DNA of 64,000 nt from Acarospora socialis (taxonomy: Eukaryota; Ascomycota; Lecanoromycetes; Acarosporales; Acarosporaceae). The notes under the pieces are model-generated. The model saw nothing but the letters and a program-made list of their open reading frames with translations. It searched no databases and was not told the DNA's origin. Shown piece by piece: positions 11,577-26,109 of this stretch (position 1 is the first letter of the stretch; each line of letters opens with the position of its first letter). The DNA lies in NCBI GenBank assembly GCA_025617375.2, contig JAMYGW020000011.1:1178001-1242000 (forward strand), given 5' to 3'. A program made the translations under genes and the position numbers.

Positions 11577-11889
11577 GCCATTGGCAACTGCCTATTGATC
11601 TGGCCCCGCGGTAGATTGGATTAGACTTGTGCATATCAGAATATTGTAATAATTACTTCGTAGCTATACTAGCTACCCTCAAACGAGTCTTCAAGTATCA
11701 CGTGACGTAATGCAATTATTCGTGAATTGACTCGGCAAGACTGGAGCCTCAGCAATGGCTCCGATTGGTCGAGCACCCTTGTCAAGATTTCGACCTTCGC
11801 GTGTTTCTCATAGGTTTTTTGGTTTACTCCAGGAAGAGCTTCCACTTGATATATCTGAACCTGCTCCGCCGCTCTAAACTATTCGGAAC
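11577..11889. other. Intergenic; no gene seen
   Basis: Short tandem spacing between the alkaline phosphatase and PET127. It contains a CACGTGAC box at 11699-11706 and is AT-rich just after the phosphatase stop. Nothing else is recognisable. Confidence 0.6.
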
Positions 11890-14800
11890 ATGAACGTTCA
11901 CCCACTCAAGAGTATTCTGAAACCTAACCGTGGTTATATTTGTCTCTCATGTCTACTCAAGCAAAGCGCTCCGTGCTATCGACAAAACCGTCGCTATCAA
12001 AGCACTATCACCGACTCAACTCCATCGTCAACCACAGATAGCCGATTTTTAGTAGAAGGGGTCGCGTTGGGACACCGTCAAGGGGATCCATCAAAGGGTG
12101 GCTCAGTATTGAAGGCCAATGCGCCTGATCAACCGCTAAATACACAGCAGACAGCGGAAGAGTCGAGTAAAGAGGGCAAGATTGGCGAGGCTAATGTGGG
12201 ATATAAGAAGCACAAAGCACACGAAGCTAAGCAGAAAACGAAGCCGAAGAAGACCGTCAAAAACGCCCAAAAAGCGGCTGTATCTTCGGATGCGGCGGCG
12301 AGCGCTGCCAATCCTATCGAAAATACTATAGATGGTGGCGAGGCGAGCCTTACAGAGAAGGCAGGATCGGCCAGTACTCCGCAGTCGACAGCAACGAAGA
12401 GAAGACAACGCAGACGACACAGACTGGCAGACCGCAAGAAGAAGGGCGAGGCAGGGCAAGGCGCGGTCAGCGCCAAACCACCGGATAACACAAACGGCGA
12501 TAACCTGAGTCTAATCAGAAAGATTGAAAGTAGCGCGCAGGATGAAGCCTTCACAAAGTCCGAACCCATCTCAGCTCAGGGAACGGAAGGTCCTATACCG
12601 GAGAGTGACAAAGATCCATCATCATCGACACCAGATCAAACACCTCTGACTCGAAGAGTCGAGAGCACGGGACCTGGACCTGCTCCGAAGTCGGTCGTGA
12701 GGCAGACAATATTGAGGGGTGGCATAACCAGCCTTCGTAGGGCGGCCCAGCTGCTTGGACGCGCAAATGGAGTGAAAAGGAAGGCCTGGGAAGAGAGGAA
12801 GCTGCGGCTTGAGGAGGCAAAGTCAAAATTGAAGAAGTCTTTGAAATCAGCTGTAGGAGCTCAAAAGAAAACGCTCAAAGCCAAGGACGTGGCAGCGAAG
12901 ACTATCGAAGCCAAAGCGAAACGGCCGAGGAAGGTAAGAGAATCTCCATCCCAATGAATATCCCATACTGATATGTGGCCACCCAGACCTCTTCAGAAAA
13001 GGCGAGCGGATCTCCCAGAAAACGCGCTGCGGTGTCCAAATCGAAGACTATCTCCCAGATAGAAGGTCACATGTCACTCAAGGATGCTTTGAAGTCGAAA
13101 CCTAACCCTGACTTAGAGGGCTTGATCAATGACGAAATCGAGCAGGTTGAGGCAAAGGAGTTAGTTATAGCGCGTAAGTTTCTTGGTGAACTCCGGTAGC
13201 AGACGTCTTGCTGACATGCCCAGCGGTGAAAGTTGCCCAACCTCCAGTCCCGGGCCTGTCATATGGCCTCGAAAGAGTCTTATTCAAGTAAGTGACCTGG
13301 CATTATATCAACGGGAGGCTTGATACTTACAAACCTAATGCAGTCCGGGGGTATACCACGTCCAGGATCCGCGATCTCGTGTGTTCAATTTTGACCCCTA
13401 CCTGCAAAAGATCATGCCGGTCGCCGAGTTTGACTTCAACGCTCTCAAAGAGTATATCACCTCTTCGAGAGACGAGTCGCTCAAAGCTATTGCGCAAGAG
13501 CGCGGCAAACGATACGTTGGATCTTCATCAAGCATGACAGCAGCCCTCGCCCACTTCCACTTCCTACTGTCTCAGTGGCGTCCAATCAACACCTCGATGC
13601 TTTCACAAGGTTTTCCGGATAAGCTACGATCCTTTACCGCCTTACAGCGATGTCCATCTGCCATCTTTCTACGATGGAAGAACGGTACCTACGCTATTGA
13701 TGCGGACAAAGAGTTCGACACAGCAAACATCTTGAGCATGCTTGGAAAGTCCATGGAAAAGTTACTGACCCTATCCACCGAGGATTATGAGCGGTACCGG
13801 AAGTCTAGCGCCGGCCAGGTTTCCGACGAAGAACGAAATTCTCCGGAGTCGTTCCATTACTCCACCATGGGTGACTTCTTGATGCGGTCACAGCTCGATG
13901 CCCATGACGCTCGCCTCCCAGGGACGGGCATGTTCGATCTCAAGACCAGAGCCGTCGTCTCCATTCGGATGGATGCTAAGAACTACGAGCACGGAATTGG
14001 ATATCAGATCAAGACACGGCAAGGGGAATGGGAGTCATTCGAGCGGGAGTACTTTGACATGATTCGATCTGCTTTCTTGAAATACTCGTTACAAGTGCGT
14101 ATGGGTAGGATGGATGGCATTTTCGTGGCCTTCCACAACACCGAAAGGATATTCGGCTTCCAGTACATAAGTTTGTCGGAGATGGACAACTGCTTGCACG
14201 GCCAGTGGGATACTACTCTCGGCGATCAGGAATTCAAGCTCAGCTTGAGTCTATTGAATAAGGTGCTCGATCGTGCGACAAAGAAATTCCCAGAGCAGGT
14301 ATGACTCCCAATTCAATACATCCCTTTCAAGATCAAGTCACTGATTATCAGTGCAGTCTCTACGTATTCATTTCGAAACTCGAGAATTGGGAACACCTTT
14401 TATGTATATCATCGCCGAGCCCGTGACTGAGGAGCAGGTCCAGCAAATTCAATCGAGGAACAAGTCGAAGATCGAGGAGTTTGAACGCAGCATACTTGGT
14501 CTCTACAAGGACGTGGAGGACGAAGCTGCGAGTGGGAAGTCTGTGGAAGAGGATCCCAGTGACTGGAAGGATATCCACGCCAAAGTAGAAGAAGAGGTGA
14601 CAAAAGACGAATTGTTATCGGAACCTACTAGCACGCAATCGTCTAAGCCCGCCATAACGGATGTGGCTTTGGATGACAGTGGACCTGAAGGATCTCCGGC
14701 CGCTTCTCCTACAGATTCGGGGACGTTGCTGGCCCAATGTTCACCTGAAGAAGGATCCGAGCATTCTGCGGCGGCCTCTGTCGATAACATTGATGAAGAG

Positions 14801-15550
14801 GTTGATGACGAGGAAGAGGACGATGCGGACGAAGATGATGAGGATGACGTGGATGAAGTTGGGGAAGAGGGTGGGGAAGAGAGTCAAGAGGAGGGCAAGA
14901 TTGCCGGTGCGAGAGAGGGCATGGAGGAGAACCCTGGTGGGACTATTGAGGAGGAGGGACTCGTTCACGCTCTAACTGGAGGCGACCTGGGGGAACACAA
15001 GACGGAAGAACTTACAGCTGGCGAGACAACATCAACCGAAAATGTCAGCGAAGGGCCGAGCAATGATGGTGAGCAAAAAGCGTCAGGTGTGGTGCAGGAG
15101 GGGAGTCCCAAAACGTCTGAAAATCGAGGCGGTAGCGCCAAAAAGGCTAAAAAGAAAGCCGACGACAAGGCTGAGCAGTCCAGTCCACTCCTAGCCATGA
15201 CGCTTACGGTCCGCAACAAAGTCAACGACAAGTACATGATCCGACCGGAGAACCTGGATCGATCACAAAAGTGGACGGTCGAGTATTCCTTGGCCGAGAT
15301 CCCGAGCGCATCACGGGCCTGGTCACTCTACGGGGCGTGTCAGATGCGACGGAAGAAGAAGCTGGACGACGACGACGTCAACGAGGAAGACGTGGCGAAG
15401 AACTACTATCTGAGACGGATCAGGGAGCTGAGCGAGCAGGGTCGGAAATGGAGAAAGCAACAGGATCGCATCGAAAGCAAGAGCGCCAAGGTGGTCTTGG
15501 ACCAGCCAAATCCATCAACCCAGTCGCAGGCAACTGGTTCGTCGGAATGA
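11890..15550 (+). CDS. PET127: Mitochondrial RNA-processing protein Pet127
   Basis: Pet127 family proteins act at the mitochondrial inner membrane in RNA surveillance and 5' processing. Exons 11890-12933, 12987-13173, 13224-13287, 13344-14298 and 14357-15550 (1147 aa). The N-terminus is a plausible targeting peptide (LKSILKPNRGYICLSCLLKQ with Arg/Lys). About residues 40-400 are low-complexity, Lys/Ala/Ser-rich. The conserved core runs from VPGLSYGLERVLFNPGVYHV (residue about 415) through DLKTRAVVSIRMDAKNYEHG to SLRIHFETRELGTPFMYIIA. After the core comes an acidic insert (residues about 895-960, runs of Glu/Asp), then a short conserved C-terminal block with ALTLTVRN-like and WTVEYSL motifs. 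The family core is unmistakable; the acidic insert is longer than I would expect. Confidence 0.9.
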
Positions 15551-16633
15551 TCACCAGCATATGGCAGGTCGTTCTGTGTATTTGTTCGTGTAGAAGAGTG
15601 TAATACGATTGTTTGCGAGGGAGGACTGTTTTGCAGCCGTCATGATTGCTTCTCTCTCACGGACAATGCAACTTCAACGCCTTTGTCTTTCTTATCTTAG
15701 ACTACCGCAACTGCATGTATGAGGTAAAGGGAGTCTCTCTAGTTCCCAAAGATACCAGATCAATCCTATTTGACATTACGAACCAGAAGTTCATCCGAAC
15801 TGTCGCACAAGGGAGATGAAGCTTCTGGTCCTCGGAGCTGCCCCAATGTGATTCAAGGCCAGTGCTTTCCGGCCGCGGCTCGAAAACGTTACATATTACC
15901 TGAAGTACCTAAGGTAGGTACGGTAGCTCTGAAGCGCTCGTTTCAAGCCAAGCAATTGGCACATCGCTGATTGGCTGTGGCCTTTGATTCGTCTAGCTTT
16001 AATCGCCAGTAATTTAGCAGTTAATTGGGAGCACAGATGACGGTTTGATGAGCACAATGACAGCAGGGATCGTTTGTGGACCCGAATAAACGAAGTGCAC
16101 CCTCACTGACGCCATCTGCGGATCCGCTACTGCACCTGCGTACCTTAAGGGTACTCGTACGACGTAATTGTTTGAAAATCTGCCTGGAGTCGGGAACCGG
16201 CGAAGATTGAATCTTCGTTATTACTATCAATTAGGTTACCTATACTTCGTATTATTGTTTGCTCAATCCTCTAACAGCACTGTACACAATCCCAAACTAG
16301 CTACCATTTCTTCGCGGTTCCTCCGTGAAGACCATTCTTGCTCATAAATTCTGGGGCAGCGGAGTGAACAGCGATATCTCCAACACTTGAATCCTCCCCC
16401 TGTTTCCGCTACCTCTTTTCAATCAACGTATATTTCCAGACGCACTTACCACACTCCGAGCATTGACCCACACGAGTGGCTCAGTCGAAGTAAACTTGCG
16501 CTCCTCGATTCGAGCAGGATAGAAGTGCTTTTACCGCCTGGGGCTCCATTACATGCGCGGTTCGGCAGTGAACCGATAGCATCTTCACGAACTGTCACAG
16601 GACCTTCGTAGCCCCAGCAAAAGATAAAGAGAT
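15551..16633. other. Intergenic; no gene seen
   Basis: Tandem spacer holding the PET127 3' flank and the promoter of the PH-LRR gene. An imperfect palindrome of AGGTA/TACCT units lies at about 15903-15924. A plus-strand frame at 16387-16611 has no family resemblance and is probably 5' leader. Confidence 0.6.
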
Positions 16634-19600
16634 ATGGAGCGACGTCGGCGGAAAAGCTTGACACTCTTTCGACCATCCTTACCGGCTCTGACCCCCATAA
16701 ACGATGAGAAGGATGATGGGTCGGACACCTCTCCGGTCATGCTCAAAAAGAAGCGGAGACCAGCTTCTTTCTTTATCACTTCCGCATCCTCCTCGCCAAC
16801 TACGCCCTCAAGTCCAGATATCGACCGTATCGCCAATGGCGACCGTCCTGCAAGTCCGAAATTCCGACCGCGCACATTACAGAAGCCTGGGAGACCTTCC
16901 AGTATCTTTGGCTCTTTCCGATCCCTACACTCCGGCCACGACGACGAGGAGAAGCTCACGCATACGAGGTCGGCGACATCATCGATCGAGGAAGAGGACA
17001 GCAATGGTATGAGCAACATTGCCGGGAGGGCGGTGCGACAACACGGCGAAGTGCAAACAACGGGAGGGATGTTCAGGAAGAGGAGTCAATATCTGGTCTT
17101 GACAGATAGACACTTGGTGCGATTTAAAAGTCAGGCGCGGGCTGTGGAGACCTTCCCTTCCATACCGGCAGCTTTTGGTAGGAGCAACACCATGCGGCAT
17201 TCCTCGATGGCATCAATCTCTTCCATCCATGAATCCCAGACTAGTGCGTCGAACGAGTCATATCAGGGGATACCTCTACATCAGATTATCGCAGTGTACA
17301 AGCTTGACGACGGGAAACCGTACTTCTCAATCGAGACTGCCTACATGGACGAAGAGACCAATCTCGTCTCCTCTATGACGATGCAGCTGTACGATCCACG
17401 GGAGGCTGACCTTTGGTTGAGGTCTATCAGGAAAGCTGCAGCAGACGCGCGCTTGGTGGATCCGGTCCCTTTCTGTCAGAGGTCTGTTGAGTACGTGGCG
17501 CGAACGCTGGAACAAGAGCGGGACTACGATCCCAATCACTTTCGGATGTTCAGGGTAGTGCAACGCTCCTTGAATAAATCGACTGGCAGATCCTCGAGCG
17601 ATGACTTGTCTAAACTGACCTCGACCGTATGTTATCTGGTCATTGGCGTGCATAAAATTCATCTTATACCCTTGAACAAGGCGACAATGCGGGCTTCGAA
17701 TTTATCCCTGGTAGACCTTACTAACAGGTCTTACGGGCTTACCATTCTCACATCGCTATCCATACAAGATTCCGACGATGCCTTTAATCTCACTTTTCGG
17801 TATGTTATACCAAATCATTTGAACCGACAATTGCTTATCAACTCTCAGGATCCCACTTCGTCGGCCTGTCGCCATATATCTAGCATCTTCCTCGGCGTCA
17901 GAGATTGCATTGTGGGTTCGTCATGCCATCGAATACCTCAGACCGGAGTGGTTGGAGCAGCCAATCAAGTTCAACGTCCCTCGTAGTCTGGAGGATGACA
18001 TGCCACCTCTGCCTCCGAATTTGGACGACCATCGAGCTTTTGACCGGACATTAACCGCTTACTGTGCTGGGTATGAGGTCGACACTTCGAACATACGCTA
18101 CGCCATCAGCTACAACTGCGATGATGCTCCAATGTTCCAGCTATTGCGTCCAACAAACTCTCGGCGGCCAAAGTATTCGGTCCTTGAGCTACTGGCAGTG
18201 ATGCGTGCCCTGCGTTACAACGAATCTTTCGTTTCAATATCATTCCATGATATCAGCCTGGATGTCATACACGGTCTTTGCGATCATCACGGTGCGGAAG
18301 ATGTGCCATGGACTTCAAGATCTGGCATAGCTATGAATATACCCGAGCAAGAGAAACTATGTCTGATGGTTCAAGAATTGCAAGCCCTGGCGCTGAAGAG
18401 TAAAAGACTAAGGCGGTTGGACCTCTCGAACTGTCTTGAACGGAAACCCGAAGACAATCCGGATCATCGGGATCCGGGCTGTTGCGTGGCAGAGGCTATA
18501 TTTCCGCTGTGCAAAAGACAACTCACCAACGTTGATTGGATCGTACTCAGTGGTATAATCCTCGCAGACGCGGACCTCGATTATCTGATCGCCGCAGCTG
18601 TGGAGAAGTCGTGTCATTTTCGAGCCGTGGAGATCAGTCGATGCGGGCTGACGGATCGGACCATGTACCTGATACTCCAGGCTTTGGAAGCCCAAGAAAA
18701 CACGCTGGAAGCCATTGACATTTCCGGTAACCTTGCTCGACTCGACCCGTCGAGTTTCCAAAGTCAAATCGGCCGATTTGGCTTCATCAGAAAGATCAAC
18801 CTTTCGCGGGTGCACCGGACGTCTGGCCCGGAGCCTCTCGTTGCTCCAGAAACGCTGATGACTTGGAGGCTGGAAGAGTTATTCCTGAGTGAAACGCCCA
18901 TGAACGAACAGACGGTAGATTCAGTATCGGCGTACCTCGCTAGTACTCAATCGGATACTCTTCGGGAATTACGCTTCGATCAATGTGGTCTGACCGGTCA
19001 GGATGTGGCCGTCTTCATGCATTCGATGACTCGGGAGCCTGGCCAAGGCCGAAAGCTGCATCTCTACGTGAGTGAGAACCACCTAGAGAAAGACCACGAT
19101 ATGCTAGTCAACGCTGTCAGGCGCGGCATGACTCCCACTCATCTGACAATGAAGATGGTGGAGTATACACGTGAAAGTCACTTTCGGGAGCTTGTGCAAG
19201 CATTGCGGATGAACACGACATTGAAGTACCTGGACATTTCGAAAGCTTCCCTGCCGTATGACGCGGGCGAGGAGACTTGCGAGGCCCTGCAATGTATGTT
19301 TGCGGAGAACAAGTCGCTAGAGGTGTTGGATATATCAGGAGAACACGCGCATTTGGAAGTTGCGAGATTCGGCATCGGCCTAAATTATGCACTGACTGGC
19401 TTGAAGAAGAACACCGCCCTCAAGGTCCTCCGGATCGAATATCAAAAGCTCGGTCTTCAGGGCGCAAGCACGGTCGCGTCGGTTCTAGAGAAGAATACCA
19501 CCCTACAAGAGATCTATTGCGAAAATAACGACATCAACCTGCAAGGCTTTACCGTCCTCGTCAACGGCATCCAGCAGAATCACACGATCCTCCACATGCC

Positions 19601-20195
19601 TTCGATGGACCGTGACCGCGCCGAGTCCCTTAACACAGTTCAACGCGAAATCGAAAGCATCCGTGACTCCCACCAAACCCCGTCCGCTCTTGCCGGTAAA
19701 CCTTCTGTCCGTCGCACGCTCGGCGCCGCCATGAGCGGCAACAAAGCATCGTCCCGGATACCGGTCAACCAGGCATCGTCCACGTACTCGGAGCAAGATG
19801 TGCGCGCGACCATGGCGTCGTTGAACGAGCGGTGGAACCGAGAGGCGAGGAGGTTGGAAGGTTATCTCATCCGGAACTACAACCGCGCGCATGGCATTGC
19901 GGATGAGGATCTGATCGAGCTAGAAGGCGAGGAGGTGGAAAGGCCGGTCACGGCGGAGAGTTTACGAACAACGCTGAAGAAGGCGAGGTCTGAACGGACG
20001 CCAACGATGGAGAAAGAAGTACAGCTTGGCGATGAGACGGGAGAGAAAGAACACGACGACGAGTATGACTATGGTGAGACGGACGAGGACGGGGAGGAGA
20101 GAGAAGGCTTGTTGAGTGAAAAGCTGGCTGAGTTGGATGTTGATGGTGCTGTTCGTCATAACACGCGGACTTGGAACGAGAAGGAAGATCTTTAG
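16634..20195 (+). CDS. PH-domain plus leucine-rich-repeat protein
   Basis: Two exons, 16634-17799 and 17849-20195, with a 49-bp intron (1170 aa). The order is: a basic Ser/Pro-rich N-terminus (residues 1-135); a PH-like domain (about 135-265, with GGMFRKRSQYLVLTDRHLVR and a closing READLWLRSIRKAAADARLV); a linker region; and a leucine-rich repeat region of the RNI type (about 590-920, units such as LRRLDLSNC, LEAIDISGN, LRELRFDQCGLTG, LKYLDIS). An acidic C-terminal tail (EKEHDDEYDYGETDEDGEER) follows. The PH-then-LRR order recalls CARMIL-type cytoskeletal regulators, but the capping-protein motif is not evident, so the role is open. Probably at the plasma membrane or cortex through the PH domain. 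Confidence 0.85.
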
Positions 20196-20705
20196 ATGTT
20201 CAAGTACCCCGAGGTTTCTGGTTCTCTAAATTCCTTCGTCTCTTGTGATGGTGTCGTGCTATGCATGTTTTGGCCTAGGATACCCGGCGTCGGCGTTCGA
20301 AGTCATCTGCGGCCGGTTGTATCGTTCTTTTCATTCGTCCCCAGGCAAATACACGGACCTGGGCCGGGGAGGATGAGATTCAAAGCAACAAGATGGCGTT
20401 TTACATGATACTTCTTGGGTCAGGACCAGTACTGACTGTTTTTGGCTGGGAATACGGCGTACGAGCTGTTTGGTGTGGTGTCATCTCCTTTCAATGAACA
20501 CATTCGCCGCGAAGAGAGTGGAGACATGGGCTGTACATATACGCAACAGTTAGACAGGAGGCACATGTATACCATCTAAATCTGTTTCACAGTTCTTTCT
20601 CGTTCTTACTAGAAACCCATCTCTAAATCCGCCCTTCCATCCATCCCAAACGTCGTCCAGCTGCCTTACACACGAACCCCACCCCTTCTCCCACATCCAA
20701 CATCT
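20196..20705. other. 3' flanks of a convergent gene pair
   Basis: The PH-LRR gene and FES1 converge here. No further gene is visible. Confidence 0.6.
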
Positions 20706-21527
20706 CTAACCCGACCCCCTCTTCGCCGACGACCGTTCCCTCAACCTCTCCATAATCCCATCAATAGCCTCCATATCCCCCGCCTCCACCCTCCCACTCC
20801 CCTCCCCACCAGCACCAGATACCAACCCCGCCGGTAGCGCCCTCACCACCTCATCCGTCGCGGGCTGATGATTCCGCATCCCCGACGACAGCGCATAGAT
20901 CGCCTTCCGCCTGACCCCTTCGTCGCCATCCTCCAGCGCCATCCGCACCAGCGTCGGGATCGCCTTTTCCGCGACCAACTAATTCCCCTCGCAACCTCGT
21001 CAGCGCAGATCAAGCTTTCCAATTCCACTCCTCTCGACTCGCTCCCCAACCCCCCCGCCAACCAGACCCGGAAGGAAACAGAAACAGAAGAAGAGAAGAG
21101 ATCCACATACCCGTTGCTGCGCGCCCCCGTTATTCTGCACCGCCGTCCCGACGCACCCGGCCGCCATCTTCCGCAACTCCGGCTCGGCGCTGTGCAGTTG
21201 CGCCACCAGCGGCGGCCAGAGGTTGAGGGTGGCGAGGGTGTTGGCGTTGTCGATGGATTCGAGGAGCGTTTCGAGGCTGGTGAAGGCGGTGAGTTTGTCG
21301 GGGAGGGGGTTGGAGGGGGTCGTGGGGGCGGTGATGGTGGTTAGGGAAGAGCGCATGAGGTCCGCGTCGGTGGGGGCGTTGAGGAGGGAGGCGAGTGCGG
21401 AGGGGGGGAGTGAGGGGGATTTGGTGGTTGGTTGGGGAGCGGCGGTAGAGGTGGTGGCGGAGGGGGAAGGGGAGGGGGTGGAGTTGGCGAGGGACCATTT
21501 TAGGAGGTTGGACAGGTTGGCGTCCAT
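20706..21527 (-). CDS. FES1: Hsp70 nucleotide exchange factor Fes1
   Basis: Cytosolic armadillo-type exchange factor that releases ADP from Hsp70 (HspBP1 family). Exons on the minus strand: 21527-21111 and 20978-20706 (229 aa). The N-terminus MDANLSNLLKWSLANS is the family signature. A Ser/Thr/Pro linker is followed by ALASLLNAPTDADLMRS and armadillo-like helices (LVAQLHSAEPELRKMAAGCV, then ALEDGDEGVRRKAIYALSSG). The 132-bp intron ends in TAG and joins AQQR to LVAEKAIPTLVRMA. The C-terminal part after the last repeat is short, at the small end of the family. A long GC-skewed minus-strand composition (C-rich codons) contrasts with the neighbouring actin gene. Confidence 0.9.
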
Positions 21528-22668
21528 GGTTGCGATGGTGTTTGTTGTAGTTGTTGTTGCAAGCTTTAGTTTTGGGGGTGGGTGGGGTAGAGAGCGTTGA
21601 GGCTGTAGTTGGACCTTGGAGTTGATGCAGTGGAGCGGAACCGAACTAACAGACTTGGGGATCCTTCTCACTTTGCTCACGACGGGTGGACGTTTCGCGA
21701 AGCTTCAATCAGCGTTCGACGAGCTTCCAAAACCCGACGAAGTTAGACTCCATCAATGCCACATATTGAAGACTTCACAGAATGCTGTGCTGGGAAGTTC
21801 TGGTATGTTTGATTGGCGCGGGGAGTATTCTCAGTGCTCACTGTGCCCCGCCATCTGAGGCTGAAGATACTGTGGGAAATCCACCCCGCCACTCCGATAA
21901 GCAGCATTAACTACCTGGTAACGTACGGAAAAGCGGCACTGCATAAAATGGTGGTGTGGCGGACAGTACCTCTGTAAGGTACTACGAGTACTACTAAGTT
22001 GGTTGGGTTACATAACTCGTAGATGGATGGGGGATGACTGCAGAGCGGTGTGACCGACTCCTTTGCCCCTGCATTGGTTCGAAATTACTCGTAGAGTACC
22101 TTAGGTCCGTTGTGTCAGCTTAAAGGGTCCTAAGTATCATTGACGTCGTACTGTAGGGTCTTCTTGGCATAGACGATAGACGCGCGTATAGGTGGTCTAA
22201 TCATAGTCAATCAAAACATGACTGCCTGGAGCCTGGAGGGCAGTGACAGCGTCGTACGCACTCTGTAACGAACAACTGTAGGACCATTACAGGGCTGATG
22301 ACGCCAAGGGAAAGGCTGCGTAAGTTCCTCGTAAGTGTAACTGTAGACATGAATGTTGGGACGGATTTATTTAGTTTCTCCCCCAGCCACTCTGGTCGTT
22401 GGTTGTTCCTTCGCCTCCCCACTCAAACGGCAGCTACGGATTCACCTTATTCAGCAGTCTCGCTTGACCCACAGACAGAACATCCTCTCTTACGGCTCGA
22501 TCATCTTTCTCCTCTACAACATCCACGACCACAAACTGTATCTTGTCGATACTCTTTCATACCTATTTCGCACACTTGCTTGTAGGACCTTATCTACGGC
22601 GAGCCTCGTCTCACACCGTTTAGACTCATCAGTCAGGACTCTTTCCATATCTCCCTTAATCAACCGCC
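21528..22668. other. Divergent promoter region between FES1 and actin
   Basis: About 1.1 kb without a gene. It contains a cluster of TACCT/AGGTA/GTACT words at 21965-22107. CT-rich stretches at about 22375-22660 just upstream of the actin ATG are typical of strongly expressed fungal promoters and leaders. Confidence 0.6.
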
Positions 22669-24261
<1,593 letters not shown>

Positions 24262-25118
24262 GGTATGACCCTGATGTACTAGGGCTAGTTGAGTTGGGGG
24301 CGCGGAGGCTAATCTGTGCGTGGCACAGCTCACACCAAAATTCTTTTAAACATGACTGCCACCAAGCGAAGCGATTAGATGGCGAGCCTGATGTATCCAC
24401 TTCGAACACCGTCGGGGCTTCGGGATGCAGTAGAACGGAGTGGGTTGGGTGGTTGTAGCTTACACGTTCCATCTTACATCGGGATGACGGATTCGTGCTC
24501 TCCTTCTCCCTCTCTTCCTGTTCGGTGTCGTTGTTTTGTCCCTCGATCTCTACACCGGGCATACGTCTTTACGCTGGAATGATTAGCAATCCGAGAAAGT
24601 TCTTAGAATGTTGTGACCGACTAGCTGCTGTTGTGTCGGTCGTAGATTCGCGACGTGTACCTCGTCTGAAATTGCATGTAGTATGTACAGACGACCAGTG
24701 CACGTAAGATACCTAAACGCCTTCCCTCCCATGGCCTCTAGAAGTGCATCAACCGGAATACCGTCATGATAGATCTAAGAATGCAACAGTAACTGAACGC
24801 TTAAATACTCTACGCTACCCAGCCGTCTAAACTCCTGCGTACCGTAACCATGAAGGACGAGGATCCATACGTAGGTAGAGATAAGTATGCTGCCAGTCGG
24901 GAGGCAGCGAGCGCAAACTCGGGTTGGGTCTGCTGTCGCGGGCAATGGATGTAATTCGAGTCCGTGACGGCACCACAAATGATATGTTGGCGCACAAATC
25001 TGCTCGCCCTCGCCCTCCCCGCGAAAGCTTGGATCCTACCGCCTCCAGCTCTCCGCCCATTCGCACATTCGCCTACCTGCCCGCTCGCCCCCGACCGACC
25101 GCCCGCCCGCCCGCAACA
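24262..25118. other. 3' flanks of convergent actin and DER1
   Basis: No gene seen. Short frames at 24379-24582 and 24924-25118 lack family resemblance; the latter overlaps the DER1 3' end in antisense. Confidence 0.6.
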
Positions 25119-26109
25119 TCATCGCACCTCAGGCGCAGCAGCAGCCGCAAAATCGTTCCTGATCTCCGCCGCGTTCGTCTCCGTCTCGGTGCCGGCCGAG
25201 GGCGGGAGGCGTTCGAACAGGCGGACGAACCACGCCGGCGGGTCGAATGGTCGGTGGTTGTTGTGGAGGGGCGGGTAGAGGTCTGCGAAGAAGTAGTAGA
25301 CTATCCTCCCTTCGTCAGTATGCGTTTGATCATGCGACTGCGTGAGTGGAGAAACAGCGGAGTTTCTCGAGCGTGGGGAAGACTGAAAAGGAGGAGCCCA
25401 TACCATGCCCAACCACCACGCCCGCAATCTCATCCTTGGGCACCAAGCCGTGCAAAACCAGCGAAAACGCCATCAAGACCCACGGCAAATACGGCGCCGT
25501 GAAGACCAACAAACCTAAGAAACTTAGCCGCGTGTCCGGGTTGCGCCGGCTCCAGATGTAGACGAGGGTGCTGCTGAGGGCGGAGCCGAGGAAGGGCATG
25601 GAGAGGAGGGGCGACATGAGGAGGAGCACGGTGCTGGCGTACAGCAGCAGCCAGGCGAAGTGCGCGGGGGAGCGACCGGAGGACTCTTCGAGGAGGCGCG
25701 AGTAGCGTTGCTGGAAGAAGACGTGGAAGAGGAGGTCGAGGTTTAAGGGACCGAAGTAGATGAAGGGGGTGAGGATGCGCCAGTACTGTTTCCCTTTCTT
25801 TAGCAGATGGGGGATCCGGTGGTCGTTGGGCTGGGAGAGTTGGGTTCCAGGGAGAAAGGGAGGCGGGAAGAGAGAGAGGCAAAGGGAAGGAAAGGGGAAA
25901 CGAACCTGCGATTTGAAAACCACGGCGCGGAAACTGTAGAAGAGCTGGAAGGGCGTGATGATGTGGCATTGCACCAGGATGCTGGTCGCGACTGTCGCCG
26001 TCGTCCATAGGCGCGTGCAGACGGGCATCTCGTAGAACCATTGTTCTAGTGGGAATTGGCCTGCTCCAGCGCCCGCTCCTCCTCCTCCGCCGGCGAGCAT
26101 GTTCTCCAT
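25119..26109 (-). CDS. DER1: Derlin, ER-associated degradation pseudoprotease
   Basis: Rhomboid-like pseudoprotease of the ER membrane that helps extract misfolded proteins (ERAD). Exons on the minus strand: 26109-25906, 25785-25404 and 25309-25119 (258 aa). After a Gly/Ala-rich start come FPLEQWFYEMPVCTRLWTTA, then YWRILTPFIYFGPLNLDLLF with the conserved WR, and VFFQQRYSRLLEE. Several TM segments follow, and the last exon carries YYFFADLYPPLHNNHRPF. Intron 1 (120 bp) is stop-free and a multiple of three; intron 2 (94 bp) uses a GACGAAG acceptor, chosen for frame and less certain. The start at 26109 is preferred over one eight codons upstream. Divergent from CENP-A across a 690-bp promoter. 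Confidence 0.88.

Noticed and set aside
12129-12569. Minus-strand frames inside PET127
   Set aside because: They are antisense shadows of a Lys/Ala-rich coding exon.
22055-22080. tRNA T-arm-like GGTTCGAAA
   Set aside because: No acceptor stem, D-arm or anticodon arm could be paired around it. No tRNA was found in the window.
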